NCBI GenBank assembly: GCA_963771305.1
Contig: CAVYTS010000013.1
Coordinates: 434,001 to 498,000 of the forward strand
From: CAJCIT01 sp963771305
GTDB taxonomy: Bacteria > Acidobacteriota > Terriglobia > Bryobacterales > Bryobacteraceae
Length of the DNA: 64,000 nt
Direction of reading: 5' to 3'
How positions within the stretch are numbered: position 1 is the stretch's first letter; the number at the start of each line of letters is the position of its first letter. The translations under genes and the position numbers were made by a program. The notes under the pieces were generated by a model that ran no database searches, was not told where the DNA came from, and saw only the letters and a program-made list of their open reading frames with translations. This document shows positions 32,992-42,336 of this stretch, in pieces.

Positions 32992-35014
32992 AATAGTAAT
33001 GGACGGTCTTACCGAGTTTGTTCCGCCCATGCCTCACCCGCACGGACGCCGGCAACGTTTGGTCGGCGCCCGTCAATCCCGCCGCGCCGAGCACCCGCGC
33101 CAGGATCTTCTCCTGGATCGCGTCGCTGACCAGGGTTCCTTCGTATGTCAGCGTGCCGGCGCCGAATTGATTCTCCGTCACAGCCGGATATTTTCCAAAG
33201 AAAGGATGATCGTAAGTTGCCAGCGTGCGGGCGTTATCGGGGATGATCATCTCCGCCCAGTCCGAGACCTGGTTCGCGACCCCCGCGCCGAAAGGATCGC
33301 CCTTCAGCGCCAGCGGTTTCTCCAGACTTGAAAATTCCTGGTAGTGAAAACCGGCCGCTTCGCGCAACGGACCCGGCGCCATCTCCCACCGCACAGTTGA
33401 GTATTCGTTGCAGAATCCGCTCTTGAAGGTCATCACCACGTGGCCTCCGTTTCGAACATACTCCGCCAGCCTCTTCAACAGTTCGTCACTCGCGATGTAC
33501 AGCACCGGAACAACCACAACTTTGTACTGGCTGAGGTCGGTGGTTTCGGGGAAAACAAAGTCGACGCCGGCGTTGAGGCGATACAGGGACTGATACATCT
33601 GCCGCATCACCACGTCGTATCCATCCATGCCGCCGAACGGCATGTGCGGATTCGGCTGTGGGCGTCGATACGGCATGTACTCGATGCCGTGCCGCGAATC
33701 ATTGCTATACAGGATGGCCACTTTGTTTGCCGGCTTGAAATCCACCAGGTGCGTTCCCACCCGTTGCAATTCGTGCGCTGTCTTCGATACTTCCGCATAC
33801 GCTCGCCCCGGTTCCAGGTCGTGCGACAGCACACCTTTCCAGTAGGTCTCCTGCCCGTAGTGAAGCGAATGCCAGTGCCAGTATTCCACCATGTTGGCGC
33901 CCGTTGAGGCATAGGTGTAAACATCCATCCGCAGCTGCCCGTCATACGGGGGCATTTGCGTTGTCGAATCCCACCCAATGGTCTGGGCGTTGGTCTCGGT
34001 AACCAGGAAGCTGGTCTGTTTCAGAGAGCGCGTGTAGTCTCCTGCGTAGCTGGAGGAGACGCCGTCGTAGTTGTCCTGCGTCGGGTGATACGGATTCACC
34101 GCCGCAATGTCCAGATGTTTCGCGACGGCACGTTCATTGACGTCGGGCCGCGTGGCACCCGCGAAATCCTGCGTCACAAACTGATCGGGCCGTTTATACT
34201 CGTTCACGATGTTCGCCTGGAATGCCAGGAAATCTGTAACGAGGCTTTGCTGGTAGCGTTCGAACTCCAGCTTCCAGCCCGGATTGAGAATGCCGTCGCG
34301 CGGTGGCAGTTCCGTCCAGTCGTTCAGGTTCTGGCCCCAATAAACCAATCCCCAAACCTTGTTGAGCCGATCCACTGTTCCGAACTTCTCTTGCAGGTAC
34401 TTCACGAAATTCGCCTGCACCGATGGCCCGGCGGTTCCGTACGGTGCTGTCTCGTTGTCGAGCTGATATCCGATCACGGCAGGATTGTCCTTGTAGTGTT
34501 CGCAGATCTTGCGAATCACGCGCTCACTATAGAAGCGAAAAGCCGGATTGGAAATGTCCATGTTTTGGCGCAAGCCGTAGCTTGCCTTCTCACCCCCCAG
34601 CTTCGTCGCCAAAATCTCGGGGTGCTCTTTATACATCCAGACGGGAATCGAATACGTCGGCGTGCCCAGCACCACCTGAATTCCGGCCCGATGCAAGCGC
34701 TCAATGATGCGGTCCATCCACGCGTAGTCGAAATGCCCATCCTGCGGTTCCCACAAACTCCACGTGGATTCACCCACTCGGACGACGCTGATCCCCGCCT
34801 GCTGCATCAACTCGACGTCTTTGTCAAGCCGGTCGTACGGCATGTATTCCTCGTAAAAAGCCGCTCCATAGAGGACGGTCTTCATTTGCGAAGGATCGAA
34901 TGGCTCACTCGAAGCGGGCTTGGTTTGGCCCAATGTATTGAGGCACAGAACGGCGGCGCAGGAAAGCGTGGCCACGCTTCGGCGGACCGGCGGGGTCAGA
35001 CTGGTAAATCGCAT
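32852..35014 (-). CDS. Glycoside hydrolase family 42 beta-galactosidase, exported
   Basis: A 720-residue enzyme. ATG 35014 was chosen because it opens a signal peptide (RRSVATLSCAAVLCLNTLG). GAAFYEEYMPYDRLDKDVELMQQAGISVVRVGE is the typical GH42 barrel entry. GYQLDNETAPYG holds the acid/base Glu and FLVTETNAQTIGW the nucleophile Glu. A beta-galactosidase trimerisation domain follows (VAILYSNDSRHGIEY onward) and a small C-terminal sandwich closes the chain. It should hydrolyse terminal beta-galactosides in the periplasm or outside, in keeping with the glycan uptake role proposed for the 1.2-6 kb genes. Confidence 0.92.
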   Translation of the reverse strand: MRFTSLTPPVRRSVATLSCAAVLCLNTLGQTKPASSEPFDPSQMKTVLYGAAFYEEYMPYDRLDKDVELMQQAGISVVRVGESTWSLWEPQDGHFDYAWMDRIIERLHRAGIQVVLGTPTYSIPVWMYKEHPEILATKLGGEKASYGLRQNMDISNPAFRFYSERVIRKICEHYKDNPAVIGYQLDNETAPYGTAGPSVQANFVKYLQEKFGTVDRLNKVWGLVYWGQNLNDWTELPPRDGILNPGWKLEFERYQQSLVTDFLAFQANIVNEYKRPDQFVTQDFAGATRPDVNERAVAKHLDIAAVNPYHPTQDNYDGVSSSYAGDYTRSLKQTSFLVTETNAQTIGWDSTTQMPPYDGQLRMDVYTYASTGANMVEYWHWHSLHYGQETYWKGVLSHDLEPGRAYAEVSKTAHELQRVGTHLVDFKPANKVAILYSNDSRHGIEYMPYRRPQPNPHMPFGGMDGYDVVMRQMYQSLYRLNAGVDFVFPETTDLSQYKVVVVPVLYIASDELLKRLAEYVRNGGHVVMTFKSGFCNEYSTVRWEMAPGPLREAAGFHYQEFSSLEKPLALKGDPFGAGVANQVSDWAEMIIPDNARTLATYDHPFFGKYPAVTENQFGAGTLTYEGTLVSDAIQEKILARVLGAAGLTGADQTLPASVRVRHGRNKLGKTVHYYFNYSQDDRSVPYSYGSGTELLGQKALAKGASIALGPWDVAIVEENQ

Positions 35015-35126
35015 CGCCCCCAGTGTATGCGACGGCCCCGTAGAAACAGGTGCCCCTGCTCGTGGCGCCAGCCAGATGGCGGTCGCAAAAGACACCAGCG
35101 ATCGTGCGTACCCGGAGGGTCCTGGC

Positions 35127-36236
35127 TTAGCTGAGCGATGCGTAGAACCGTCGAAAGTATGCGTCGGTCATGCCCGCGATGAAATCGCAGATAACGCGGG
35201 CGGAGGCCGAGTGCTCCAGTTGGTGCTGGTAGTCAGCAGGCAGATGTTCCGGCGCCGAGACGAGGTGCTCGAACAATAGGCCGACTTCCTTCGCGGCTTT
35301 GCCGCGTTCGTTGGCAAGATCCTCCGCCAGATAAACGCGTTGCGCCAGGAACATTTTCAATTCGTCTCGTAGTGCGGCAGCCGGCGGCGTAAACGCCACG
35401 ATACGGTATCCCAACTGCCGTACGTCCTCCACGCTTCGCGCGCCACTCTTCTTCGCCAGTTCCATAGTGCCCTGAATGAGTCCACCCACCAGCTCGTTTA
35501 TTAGCGACCGCAGAATTTCCCGAAACCTCATTTTTTCGATGGCGCCGGGGAACTGTGTTTCGCCCTCCTCGGCTAGGCGAGCAATCGCGGGCACAGCTTG
35601 CGCGGCGTCCTCCAGCGAATACATGCCGGCCGCATAGCCGTCATCCAAGTCGGCTGTATTATAGGCGACTTCGTCCGCCAGGTCGAGCAATTGCGCTTCA
35701 ACCGGAGGCCGCAGCCCCACCAGAAACTCGGCCAGTTCGGGACCGTCGGCCTCGGTCACTTCGCGCGAATGTTTTACGATGCCCTCCCGTACCTCGAAGG
35801 TGAGGTTCAGGCCGTCAAAGCGCGCGTACCGTTGTTCCAGCACGTCGACTAACCGCAATGAATGCAGATTGTGTTCAAAGCGCAAGCCGTAGCGCCGCAT
35901 GTGCCGGTCGAGTTCTTGCTCGCCCGCATGCCCAAACGGTGGATGACCAATATCGTGGGCCAGCGCCAGTGTTTCGGTAAACTCCTCATTCAGTCCGAGC
36001 GTGCAGGCAACGGTACGGGCAATCTGCGATACCTCGAGGGTGTGAGTGAGGCGGTTGCGGAAGTGGTCACTCAGGTTTGGAGCGAAGACTTGCGTCTTGC
36101 CTTCCATGCGCCGGAACGCGCGGGCATGAATCACCCGATCGCGGTCACGCTGGAAGTCATTGCGGTAAGGATGTGGGGGCTCCGGGAAACGTCGGCCCCG
36201 GCTCTTCTCGGGTTCGAGCCGAAGTGACCCAAGCAT
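35127..36236 (-). CDS. dgt: Deoxyguanosinetriphosphate triphosphohydrolase-like protein (dGTPase)
   Basis: A 369-residue HD-domain phosphohydrolase. FQRDRDRVIHARAFRRMEGKTQVF, RLTHTLEVSQIARTVA and LALAHDIGHPPFGHAGEQ give the H...HD...D metal site, with the GHPPFGH signature of dGTPase. It removes triphosphate from dGTP or other dNTPs and helps control nucleotide pools. The length fits the shorter type 2 group. It is probably co-transcribed with the TPR protein 16 bp upstream. Confidence 0.93.
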   Translation of the reverse strand: MLGSLRLEPEKSRGRRFPEPPHPYRNDFQRDRDRVIHARAFRRMEGKTQVFAPNLSDHFRNRLTHTLEVSQIARTVACTLGLNEEFTETLALAHDIGHPPFGHAGEQELDRHMRRYGLRFEHNLHSLRLVDVLEQRYARFDGLNLTFEVREGIVKHSREVTEADGPELAEFLVGLRPPVEAQLLDLADEVAYNTADLDDGYAAGMYSLEDAAQAVPAIARLAEEGETQFPGAIEKMRFREILRSLINELVGGLIQGTMELAKKSGARSVEDVRQLGYRIVAFTPPAAALRDELKMFLAQRVYLAEDLANERGKAAKEVGLLFEHLVSAPEHLPADYQHQLEHSASARVICDFIAGMTDAYFRRFYASLS

Positions 36237-36252
36237 GGCACGGCCGCAGTTG

Positions 36253-36990
36253 TTACTGTACCGGGCCGGCCGAGCGCGCTTCGTCCATGGCGCGAGCGAT
36301 TGCTGGGCGTTCCTTCAGCATCTTCTGGTAGTCCATGGAATCCAGCAACTTCTTCGAGGCAGCAGGGTCCTTTTTCGCAAGTAGCGTCGCCAGCACGACC
36401 TCCGCCTGTTCCTTCGACACCAAGCCATTGGGCCTAGCCATCAGGTCGCGAAGCAGTGCTTCCGCTTCTGCTCTTTTGCCCTGATCCATATAAATCTGTG
36501 CCAAGGCCAGTTTCGCGTACACGGCAACCGCCGCGCTGGAGTCCGCTACGTCTTTGAAGGTTTGTGCGGCCGCGGCGGTATCGCCCCGGGACGCCTTCAG
36601 CGTGGCTACATAATATTCGGCAATGTAGCCTTCTTCGGATCCGCTGTGCTTGGATGCGACCTCGGCCATGGCCTTCAACACCGCTTGGTCTTTGGCCTCC
36701 TGTGTGGGAAAACTCTTGATGAAGGGACTACTCTTGTCGCCGATCGAAGCCTCCGCCACCTCGTAGGCCGCCCGCAGATCGGTTTGCCGCTCGGCTCGTT
36801 TGTACGAGACAAACCAGAAGCCGCCGGCGATCGCGGCAATCGCGATCAGGCCAATAATCGCCCATCGAAGCACCAGCGGGCGATGGGTCTTGGTGTACTC
36901 AACGGCACTCCCAACTTTGACGGCAAATTGGTCGTGCTCAAGCTCTTTTAGTTCGTGACGGGTCAAACTTCGGTACTGCCTTTCGGACAA
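36253..36990 (-). CDS. TPR protein with one membrane anchor (YfgM-like)
   Basis: A 245-residue protein. A charged, likely cytoplasmic head (LTRHELKELEHDQFAVKVGSAVEY, about 9-32) is followed by one membrane span (RWAIIGLIAIAAIAGGFWFV, about 42-61) and a periplasmic helical region with TPR repeats (GYIAEYYVATLKASRGDTAAA, AVYAKLALAQIYMDQGKRAEA). This is the layout of YfgM/tetratricopeptide-like proteins that act beside the Sec translocon as periplasmic chaperone adaptors. That role is known for E. coli only. Confidence 0.78.
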   Translation of the reverse strand: MSERQYRSLTRHELKELEHDQFAVKVGSAVEYTKTHRPLVLRWAIIGLIAIAAIAGGFWFVSYKRAERQTDLRAAYEVAEASIGDKSSPFIKSFPTQEAKDQAVLKAMAEVASKHSGSEEGYIAEYYVATLKASRGDTAAAAQTFKDVADSSAAVAVYAKLALAQIYMDQGKRAEAEALLRDLMARPNGLVSKEQAEVVLATLLAKKDPAASKKLLDSMDYQKMLKERPAIARAMDEARSAGPVQ

Positions 36991-37126
36991 ATTCCCAGAA
37001 CCTTCAGCCTATCACAGGTGCTGGGTAGCCAGACGTACGAATACCCGCTGTCTTCGGCGCTCCTAAGCGGCGCGAAACCTACGCAATTTGTTGATGAATC
37101 GCGAACTTCACAAGCCCGGCCACATC

Positions 37127-37788
37127 CTAGATCTCGAGTTTTCTCATCAGGCTCGACCGGTAAGTATCCACGGTCTTCGGGCTCAACGCCAGCCGGGCAG
37201 CAATCTCCTTGGCTCGGATACCGTCCACCAGCAACGAGAACACCTGAAACTCCCGGCTGCTGAGGTGGTCGAGCGGGTTTTTCGGGGGCAGCCGGCTAGG
37301 ACCCTCCGCAAACAACCTCATCACCACCACTTGCGGCGAGACGTAGATGCCACCCTGCATGAGTTGGTTTAGTGCGTCAGCCAGTTGCGCGGCGCTGGAA
37401 TTCTTCAACAGGTATCCGCACGCTCCACAGCGCAGAGCTTCGAGCACGGTCTTCCGGTCCCGCCCTCCCTGAGAATAAGGCGCATTTGGTGCGCGATCCG
37501 CCTTGGCGCACCCGCCTGATGACCTCGCAAACCGCCAGATCGGAAAGGCCTCCGTCAATGAGCGCGACGTCAGGCTCCAGCCGCAGTATCTCTTCAACCG
37601 CAGCCATGCCGGTTCCGACTTCACTCACGACCTCAAAGCCGGGAAAGGCTCGGCATAGCGATGCTAATCCCCTCCCGGACTAGCGTGAACTCGTCGGCTA
37701 GCAGGATCCGGGCGGTCGCCGCGGAGCCGAAGGCGCCCAGACTCGGGGCAACCTGCAGGGTTGGTGGTGTAAATAATTGAATGGACAC
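37127..37788 (-). pseudogene. LuxR/NarL-type response regulator, reading frame broken twice
   Basis: The protein is readable in three frames. GTG 37788 leads to RILLADEFTLVREGIS (receiver start with Asp pair). One extra base near 37659 moves to LCRAFPGFEVVSEVGTGM and DVALIDGGLSDL, with the phosphoacceptor Asp. A second shift near 37463-37470 moves to RKTVLEALRCGACGYLLKNSSAAQL. The C-terminal HTH (LSSREFQVFSLLVDGIRAKEIAARLALSPKTVDTYRSSLMRKLEI) is intact. No cognate histidine kinase is adjacent. If the indels are real the N-terminal receiver is lost. Confidence 0.78.
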
Positions 37789-37865
37789 AGGCTTGCCCTG
37801 TTAGTGCCCGCCCAGCGGCACTTATCTCAGCACAAGCCCGTAAAATTAATCAGATGTGAAAAAGA

Positions 37866-38210
37866 TCAAGCGAAGCTGCGGATTGCGTCAGCCTCTTCCT
37901 CATGGACCTCAAAGACGGTGTAGAGCTTGGTGATCTGCAACAGGTCCTTGACCCGCTTGGAGAGGCCCACTAGTTTCAGTTGTCCTCCGTGATTTGTCAC
38001 CGTGGTAAAGCCTGAAACGAGCTCGCCGATGCCTGAGCTATCGATGTAGGAAACCTCGCTCAGATTCAACACCAGCTTCTTGTCCCCTTTTGCGGCGAGA
38101 TCCCGAATCAAATCTCGAAACGAACTGGCGCCTTCTCCCAATGTAATGCGCCCCGCTGCGTCGATCACTGTTACGTCGCCTACCTGGCGAGTTGTTAACT
38201 TGACACTCAC
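37866..38210 (-). CDS. STAS-domain anti-sigma factor antagonist
   Basis: A 114-residue STAS protein starting at GTG 38210 behind GGGAGGGA. The YIDSSGIGELV motif contains the serine (SSG) that the partner kinase phosphorylates. It is the RsbV/SpoIIAA-type partner for the ATP-binding protein encoded 36 bp upstream. In the resting state the phosphorylated form is inactive; dephosphorylated it sequesters the kinase. A matching sigma factor or PP2C phosphatase is not in the window. Confidence 0.9.
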   Translation of the reverse strand: MSVKLTTRQVGDVTVIDAAGRITLGEGASSFRDLIRDLAAKGDKKLVLNLSEVSYIDSSGIGELVSGFTTVTNHGGQLKLVGLSKRVKDLLQITKLYTVFEVHEEEADAIRSFA

Positions 38211-38246
38211 GTCTTCCCTCCCTATTGATTGAGCGGCCCCTAAAGC

Positions 38247-38687
38247 CTACTGTCCGCTCAGATTCTTAACCATCCGGACCTCAGTCCCGCCGCCTTGCCG
38301 GGGATGGAGGTCAAAATCGTCCATAAAAGCCCGAATCAACAACAGGCCGCGGCCTGATTGGCGCAATAAATTCTCCTCGGCCAGAGGATCGGGCAAAGAA
38401 CTCATATCAAAGCCCTCACCCTCATCCCCAATCGTCACGATCAGGCTGGACGGGGTAGTCTCCACCAACAGATGCACCCGCTTCTTAGCATTGTACCGAT
38501 TGCCGTGAACCACGGCGTTCACCATGCATTCCCGAATCGCCATGCCTATCGTGCCAAGGTCGTCCTCTTCGATACCGAGATCCTTGGCCGCTTTGAGGAC
38601 TATCTCCTCGGCAACATCCACGCTTTCTAGCGTGGAATCGAGTGTTTGATAACTCTTGGAGACTTCGCCGTTCTCAGTTTCGGCCAT
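38247..38687 (-). CDS. RsbW-like ATP-binding anti-sigma factor kinase
   Basis: A 146-residue GHKL-fold protein. ATG 38687 opens MAETENGEVSKSYQTLDSTLES. The N-box is IRECMVNAVVHGNRYN, the G1 box is DEGEGFD, and GRGLLLIRAFMDDFD is the G2 box. It binds ATP and phosphorylates the STAS partner, switching between it and a sigma or other target. Gene pair order matches a partner-switching module. Confidence 0.9.
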   Translation of the reverse strand: MAETENGEVSKSYQTLDSTLESVDVAEEIVLKAAKDLGIEEDDLGTIGMAIRECMVNAVVHGNRYNAKKRVHLLVETTPSSLIVTIGDEGEGFDMSSLPDPLAEENLLRQSGRGLLLIRAFMDDFDLHPRQGGGTEVRMVKNLSGQ

Positions 38688-38839
38688 ATCGGTAGTGGGT
38701 CGCCATGGGTTGCAGGTGGAACCGCCACAATAAACTACCACAGGTGCGTAAGTCAAATATACTTCAAGTCGGATTCGCCACTGGCCCTGAATGACGTCCG
38801 CACGAGAAAGGGAGCGGGCTTCGCGGCTACAATCGAAGC

Positions 38840-40309
38840 ATGTCAGCGATCGCGGTGGCGGAGGACGTACTCGCCAAATACGAGCCGGTCATCGGCCTTG
38901 AAGTGCATGTGCAGCTGGGCACGCAAACGAAGATTTTCTGCGGCTGCCCCACCAGCTTCGGTGCGGATCCCAACACCAATGTCTGTCCGGTTTGCCTGGG
39001 CCTGCCTGGCGCCTTGCCTGTGCTCAGCCGCCAAGCCGTGGAACTGGCCATTAGCGCCTCGCTCGCCCTTCACTGCACCGTAAATCCGTTCTCCCGCTTC
39101 GCGCGCAAGAACTACTTCTATCCGGACCTTCCCAAGGGCTACCAGATTTCGCAGTACGATCAGCCCCTCGCCGAGCATGGCTACCTCGACGTCCATGTCG
39201 ATGGCAAGCGGAAGCGCATCGGCGTCACTCGCGTGCACATGGAAGACGACGCCGGCAAAAGCATCCACGACGGATTCAAAGATTCCGACCGTTACACCTA
39301 TGTAGACCTGAACCGTTCCGGAACACCGCTGATTGAAATCGTCAGCGAGCCGGACATGCGCAACTCCGACGAAGCTTACGCCTATCTCACCGAAATCAAG
39401 CAGGTGCTCCAGTACATCGGCGTCTCCGATTGCGACATGGAGAAGGGGCAGTTGCGCTGCGATGCCAACGTGTCAGTTCGCCTGCGGGGGGCGCCGAAAT
39501 TCGGGACCAAGGCCGAAGTCAAGAATCTCAATTCATTCCGTTTTCTGAAGATGGCGCTCGAGTACGAGATTCGCCGGCAAATTGAGCTGATCGAATCGGG
39601 TGGCAAGGTCATCCAGGAAACACGCCTTTATAACGCCGATCTCGGCCAGACCATCGGCATGCGCAGCAAAGAGCATGCACATGACTATCGCTACTTTCCG
39701 GAACCGGATCTGGTGCCGCTTCGTGTCAGCGAACATTGGCTGCACGAAGTAAAGTCGCGGCTGCCCGAACTGCCGGCCGACCGCCGCCAGCGTTTCGCCG
39801 CCCAGTACGATCTGCGTGAATACGATGCACAGGTGCTAACCCTGACTCGCGAGATCGGCGACTACTTCGAAACCGCGGCGAAAGTCTCGGGTGACGGGCG
39901 AGCGACCGCCAACTGGGTCTCCGGCGATTTGATGGGCCTGCTCAAGGCGGCCGGAAAAGAGATCACGGAGTCTCCCGTCAGCGCGGAGAAACTGGGCGAG
40001 TTGATTGCCCTGATCAACAAAGGCGAACTAACCGGCAAGTTGGCGAAAGAGATTCTGCCCAAGATGTTCGAGACCGGCGAAGCCCCCAGCACCATCATGG
40101 AGCGCGAAGGGCTGAAGCAGATCTCCGATTCCGGTGCGCTCGAAAAGATCATCGATGAAGTGCTGGCCGCCAACCCCAAGCAGGTCGAGCAATACAAGAG
40201 CGGCAAAACGGCCGTGATCGGCTTCTTGGTCGGCCAAGTCATGAAAGCCAGCCGCGGCCAAGCGAACCCGGGCGCGGTGAATGAACTGCTGAAGACGAAG
40301 CTGGGCTGA
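38840..40309 (+). CDS. gatB: Aspartyl/glutamyl-tRNA(Asn/Gln) amidotransferase subunit B
   Basis: A 489-residue intact protein. YEPVIGLEVHVQLGTQTKIFCGCPTSFGADPNTNVCPVCLGLPGALP is the canonical GatB start with its zinc-site Cys residues. ARKNYFYPDLPKGYQISQYD, then EDDAGKSIH and DLNRSGTPLIEIVSEPD follow. The C-terminal YqeY-like tail (KQVEQYKSGKTAVIGFLVGQVMKAS) is complete. With GatA and GatC it converts misacylated Glu-tRNA(Gln) or Asp-tRNA(Asn) to the amidated form. gatA and gatC are not adjacent. Confidence 0.97.
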   Translation: MSAIAVAEDVLAKYEPVIGLEVHVQLGTQTKIFCGCPTSFGADPNTNVCPVCLGLPGALPVLSRQAVELAISASLALHCTVNPFSRFARKNYFYPDLPKGYQISQYDQPLAEHGYLDVHVDGKRKRIGVTRVHMEDDAGKSIHDGFKDSDRYTYVDLNRSGTPLIEIVSEPDMRNSDEAYAYLTEIKQVLQYIGVSDCDMEKGQLRCDANVSVRLRGAPKFGTKAEVKNLNSFRFLKMALEYEIRRQIELIESGGKVIQETRLYNADLGQTIGMRSKEHAHDYRYFPEPDLVPLRVSEHWLHEVKSRLPELPADRRQRFAAQYDLREYDAQVLTLTREIGDYFETAAKVSGDGRATANWVSGDLMGLLKAAGKEITESPVSAEKLGELIALINKGELTGKLAKEILPKMFETGEAPSTIMEREGLKQISDSGALEKIIDEVLAANPKQVEQYKSGKTAVIGFLVGQVMKASRGQANPGAVNELLKTKLG

Positions 40310-40354
40310 ACGGCCGGGGCTGCACGCCGGCATTTGAGCCGCCGCTGATTTAGT

Positions 40355-40876
40355 TTAGTATTTTCCGGCTTTCTTCAGTACGTTCGCGATTGTCGCGAGC
40401 GGCAACAGTAGCGTGAGCGGCGCGTCCATAAGCGGCACGGCGCCATAGCTGGCATACCATCCTGCGACCCTTTCATTCTTGGCGTCGATGACGAGCACCA
40501 CGCCACCAACCTCTTTCGCAGCCGACAGGCAGCGTCTGCCCGCCGCAAGCAAAAGTTGTCCGCCAACTCCCTGCCCTTGGAACCTGCGATCGACCGCGAG
40601 CCGCGCCAAGCGAAAGCCCGGCACGTCATGGCGCGCCAACCCGTGCCGTATGATCCCCGGTGTCCGGGCATAATTGACCGATGCGGGGCTCAGACTATAA
40701 AAGCCGAGAATCGTTTTGTGGTCAGCATCGTCAATGGCCAGAAACGTTTTCGCGCCGCCCATCTCGTGGCTCTTTCTCGCATAACGGCGCAAGAATCCGT
40801 TGAGCGCTTCCTCCCCGCATTCGAATGTGTCACGATCATGTTTCTTGTCGATCGGCTCTTCGTGCCAGGCCGTCAC
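40355..40876 (-). CDS. GNAT acetyltransferase, TacT-type toxin
   Basis: A 173-residue GNAT protein. FECGEEALNGFLRRYARKSHEM is typical of toxin GNATs of the TacT/AtaT group, RLARLAVDRRFQGQGVGGQLL is the acetyl-CoA loop (motif A) and AGWYASYGAVPL carries the catalytic Tyr region. These toxins acetylate the amino group of charged tRNAs and stop translation. It begins 2 bp after the stop of the DUF1778 antitoxin gene, the usual order for this pair. Confidence 0.9.
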   Translation of the reverse strand: MTAWHEEPIDKKHDRDTFECGEEALNGFLRRYARKSHEMGGAKTFLAIDDADHKTILGFYSLSPASVNYARTPGIIRHGLARHDVPGFRLARLAVDRRFQGQGVGGQLLLAAGRRCLSAAKEVGGVVLVIDAKNERVAGWYASYGAVPLMDAPLTLLLPLATIANVLKKAGKY

Positions 40877-40878
40877 TC

Positions 40879-41160
40879 TTACGACCGCCGCTTTGGTAAA
40901 GCTCGAGCGGCAGCCCGAAGTTTTGCGTTCGGCACGGGCGGATTCTCCAGCAGATCCAGAACCCGCAAACTATCCCTTTCGGATAGCTGCACATGATCCG
41001 CTGCCTCAATAACTGCCTTGGCTGCCCGCAAGGCGTGACGTAGTACAAAATCCGTCAGGTCGGTGTGTTTCAGCGCCACCGCGCGCAAAAGCAGCGCTTT
41101 TTCCTCGGGCCGAACGCGCAAGGACATCCGGCTATTGTCTTCGACCGCTATTCTCGGCAT
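40879..41160 (-). CDS. DUF1778 (TacA-type) antitoxin
   Basis: A 93-residue protein. SRMSLRVRPEEKALLLRAVALKHTDLTDFVLRHAL is the ribbon-helix-helix DNA-binding domain of DUF1778 antitoxins, and the C-terminal SERDSLRVLDLLENPPVPNAKLRAA is the toxin-neutralising tail. The tail's F/Y-L-NPP motif fits the TacA family. It should repress its own operon with the toxin as co-repressor. Confidence 0.9.
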   Translation of the reverse strand: MPRIAVEDNSRMSLRVRPEEKALLLRAVALKHTDLTDFVLRHALRAAKAVIEAADHVQLSERDSLRVLDLLENPPVPNAKLRAAARALPKRRS

Positions 41161-41180
41161 GGCAGGGGTCCCTCCAAACT

Positions 41181-41203
41181 ATGTACACATTGAAATAGTA
41201 CAT
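41181..41203. promoter_or_regulatory. Inverted repeat upstream of the TacA/TacT-type operon
   Basis: ATGTAC (41181-41186) and GTACAT (41198-41203) form a spaced perfect dyad about 20 bp before the antitoxin start, within an AT-rich stretch. Autoregulation through such sites is usual for RHH antitoxins, so this is a candidate operator. GGAGGG at 41170-41175 (minus strand) is the likely ribosome-binding site. Confidence 0.5.
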
Positions 41204-41333
41204 CTATACAAGGACGTTGGTCAATCTTTTTGAAACGCTCGAAAGAGGGTTTGCGCCTTTGAGATCACAACCAGTGATGTCAAAGATTCAGCCTCGGCCA
41301 GTAGACCATTCTCGACACCGAAGTTGTAGCGAT

Positions 41334-42236
41334 TCAGTGTCCGCCCGCACTCCGAATATTCTCTGCGATTGTTCGGTGCTGATTCGATTCGGCCGCACGA
41401 AGTGGACTGATTCCTTCCTTGCTTACGAGGTTCGGATCTGCGCCGCTCAGCAACAAGACCACCACCGCCTCCTGCCGGCCGAATGCCGCCGCCGCGTACA
41501 GGGGCGTCGTTCCGGAAGTGGTCTCAGCCGCATTCACGTCCGCGCCTCTGTTGACGAGGAGAGAAACAATGGCGCCATCCCCTCCGAGCGCCGCATCGTA
41601 AAGCGCGGTCGATCCCGACGCCGAGCGCGCGTCGATGTCGGCCCCGGAATCAAGCAACATTTCCACAGTATCTGCGTGGCCGCGGCGAACAGCCTCCTCC
41701 AGAAGACGGTTTGTCAGGTCGCGGTCTTTGTCGTGCATTAGCAAAATACGCGCCGCCTCCGGATGGTGTTGACGGACCGCGTTTTCAACGGGCACGAAGC
41801 CCGCATAATCTTTGATATCGGTTTTCGCTCCTCGCACCAGCAGGAGCTCCATGACGTCGACATGGCCTTTGAACGCAGCTTCATTCAACGGCGTGGCGCC
41901 CGTTTTCGTATCTCGCGCGTCGATTTTCGTGCCGCCGTCCAGAAGGAGTGCGACCTTGGCGGCCCAGCCTCCCCAAGCTGCTTCATCTAGCGGAGAGGCG
42001 CCCGCGTCATCACGCAGGTTGGGATCAGCGCCTTTCGCTAAGAGAAGGCGCATCACGTCGAGCTTTCTCAAGCCAAAGGAAGTAACGGCAACGTGTAAAG
42101 GCGTGCGGTCATGACTGTCGCGCAAATTGGGATCTGCGCCCGCCTCAATGAGCGCCTCTGCTGCCGACGGATCGTACCGAGCAATCGCCTCGTGCAAGGA
42201 GGGGATTTGTGCCAAGAAAAGCAGAAGCGCAAGCAT
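41334..42236 (-). CDS. Exported ankyrin-repeat protein
   Basis: A 300-residue protein with a short hydrophobic leader (LALLLFLAQIP). About eight ankyrin repeats follow, for example RTPLHVAVTSFGLRKLDVMRLLLAKGADPN and GATPLNEAAFKGHVDVMELLLVRGAKTD, STALYDAALGGDGAIVSLLVNRGADVN. Ankyrin arrays mediate protein binding; the target is unknown. The repeats fill nearly the whole chain, so there is no separate effector domain. Confidence 0.85.
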   Translation of the reverse strand: MLALLLFLAQIPSLHEAIARYDPSAAEALIEAGADPNLRDSHDRTPLHVAVTSFGLRKLDVMRLLLAKGADPNLRDDAGASPLDEAAWGGWAAKVALLLDGGTKIDARDTKTGATPLNEAAFKGHVDVMELLLVRGAKTDIKDYAGFVPVENAVRQHHPEAARILLMHDKDRDLTNRLLEEAVRRGHADTVEMLLDSGADIDARSASGSTALYDAALGGDGAIVSLLVNRGADVNAAETTSGTTPLYAAAAFGRQEAVVVLLLSGADPNLVSKEGISPLRAAESNQHRTIAENIRSAGGH

Positions 42237-42336
42237 GGCTCTCTGGCTGCCAGTTTAGTTCAAAACTCGCGGCCGTCTCCAGCTGCTTTGGCGAGTGAGT
42301 CACTGAACGCCAGAAACGTGGTAGCGTGAAGGCGAT

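Noticed and set aside
33956..35134. Plus-strand frame of 392 codons opposite the GH42 gene
   Set aside because: It lies wholly over the beta-galactosidase, whose catalytic motifs are unmistakable, and has shadow-like composition.
41217..41741. Plus-strand frame opposite the ankyrin gene
   Set aside because: Antisense of ankyrin repeats, Arg-rich and motif-free; the AT-rich start belongs to the toxin-antitoxin promoter region.
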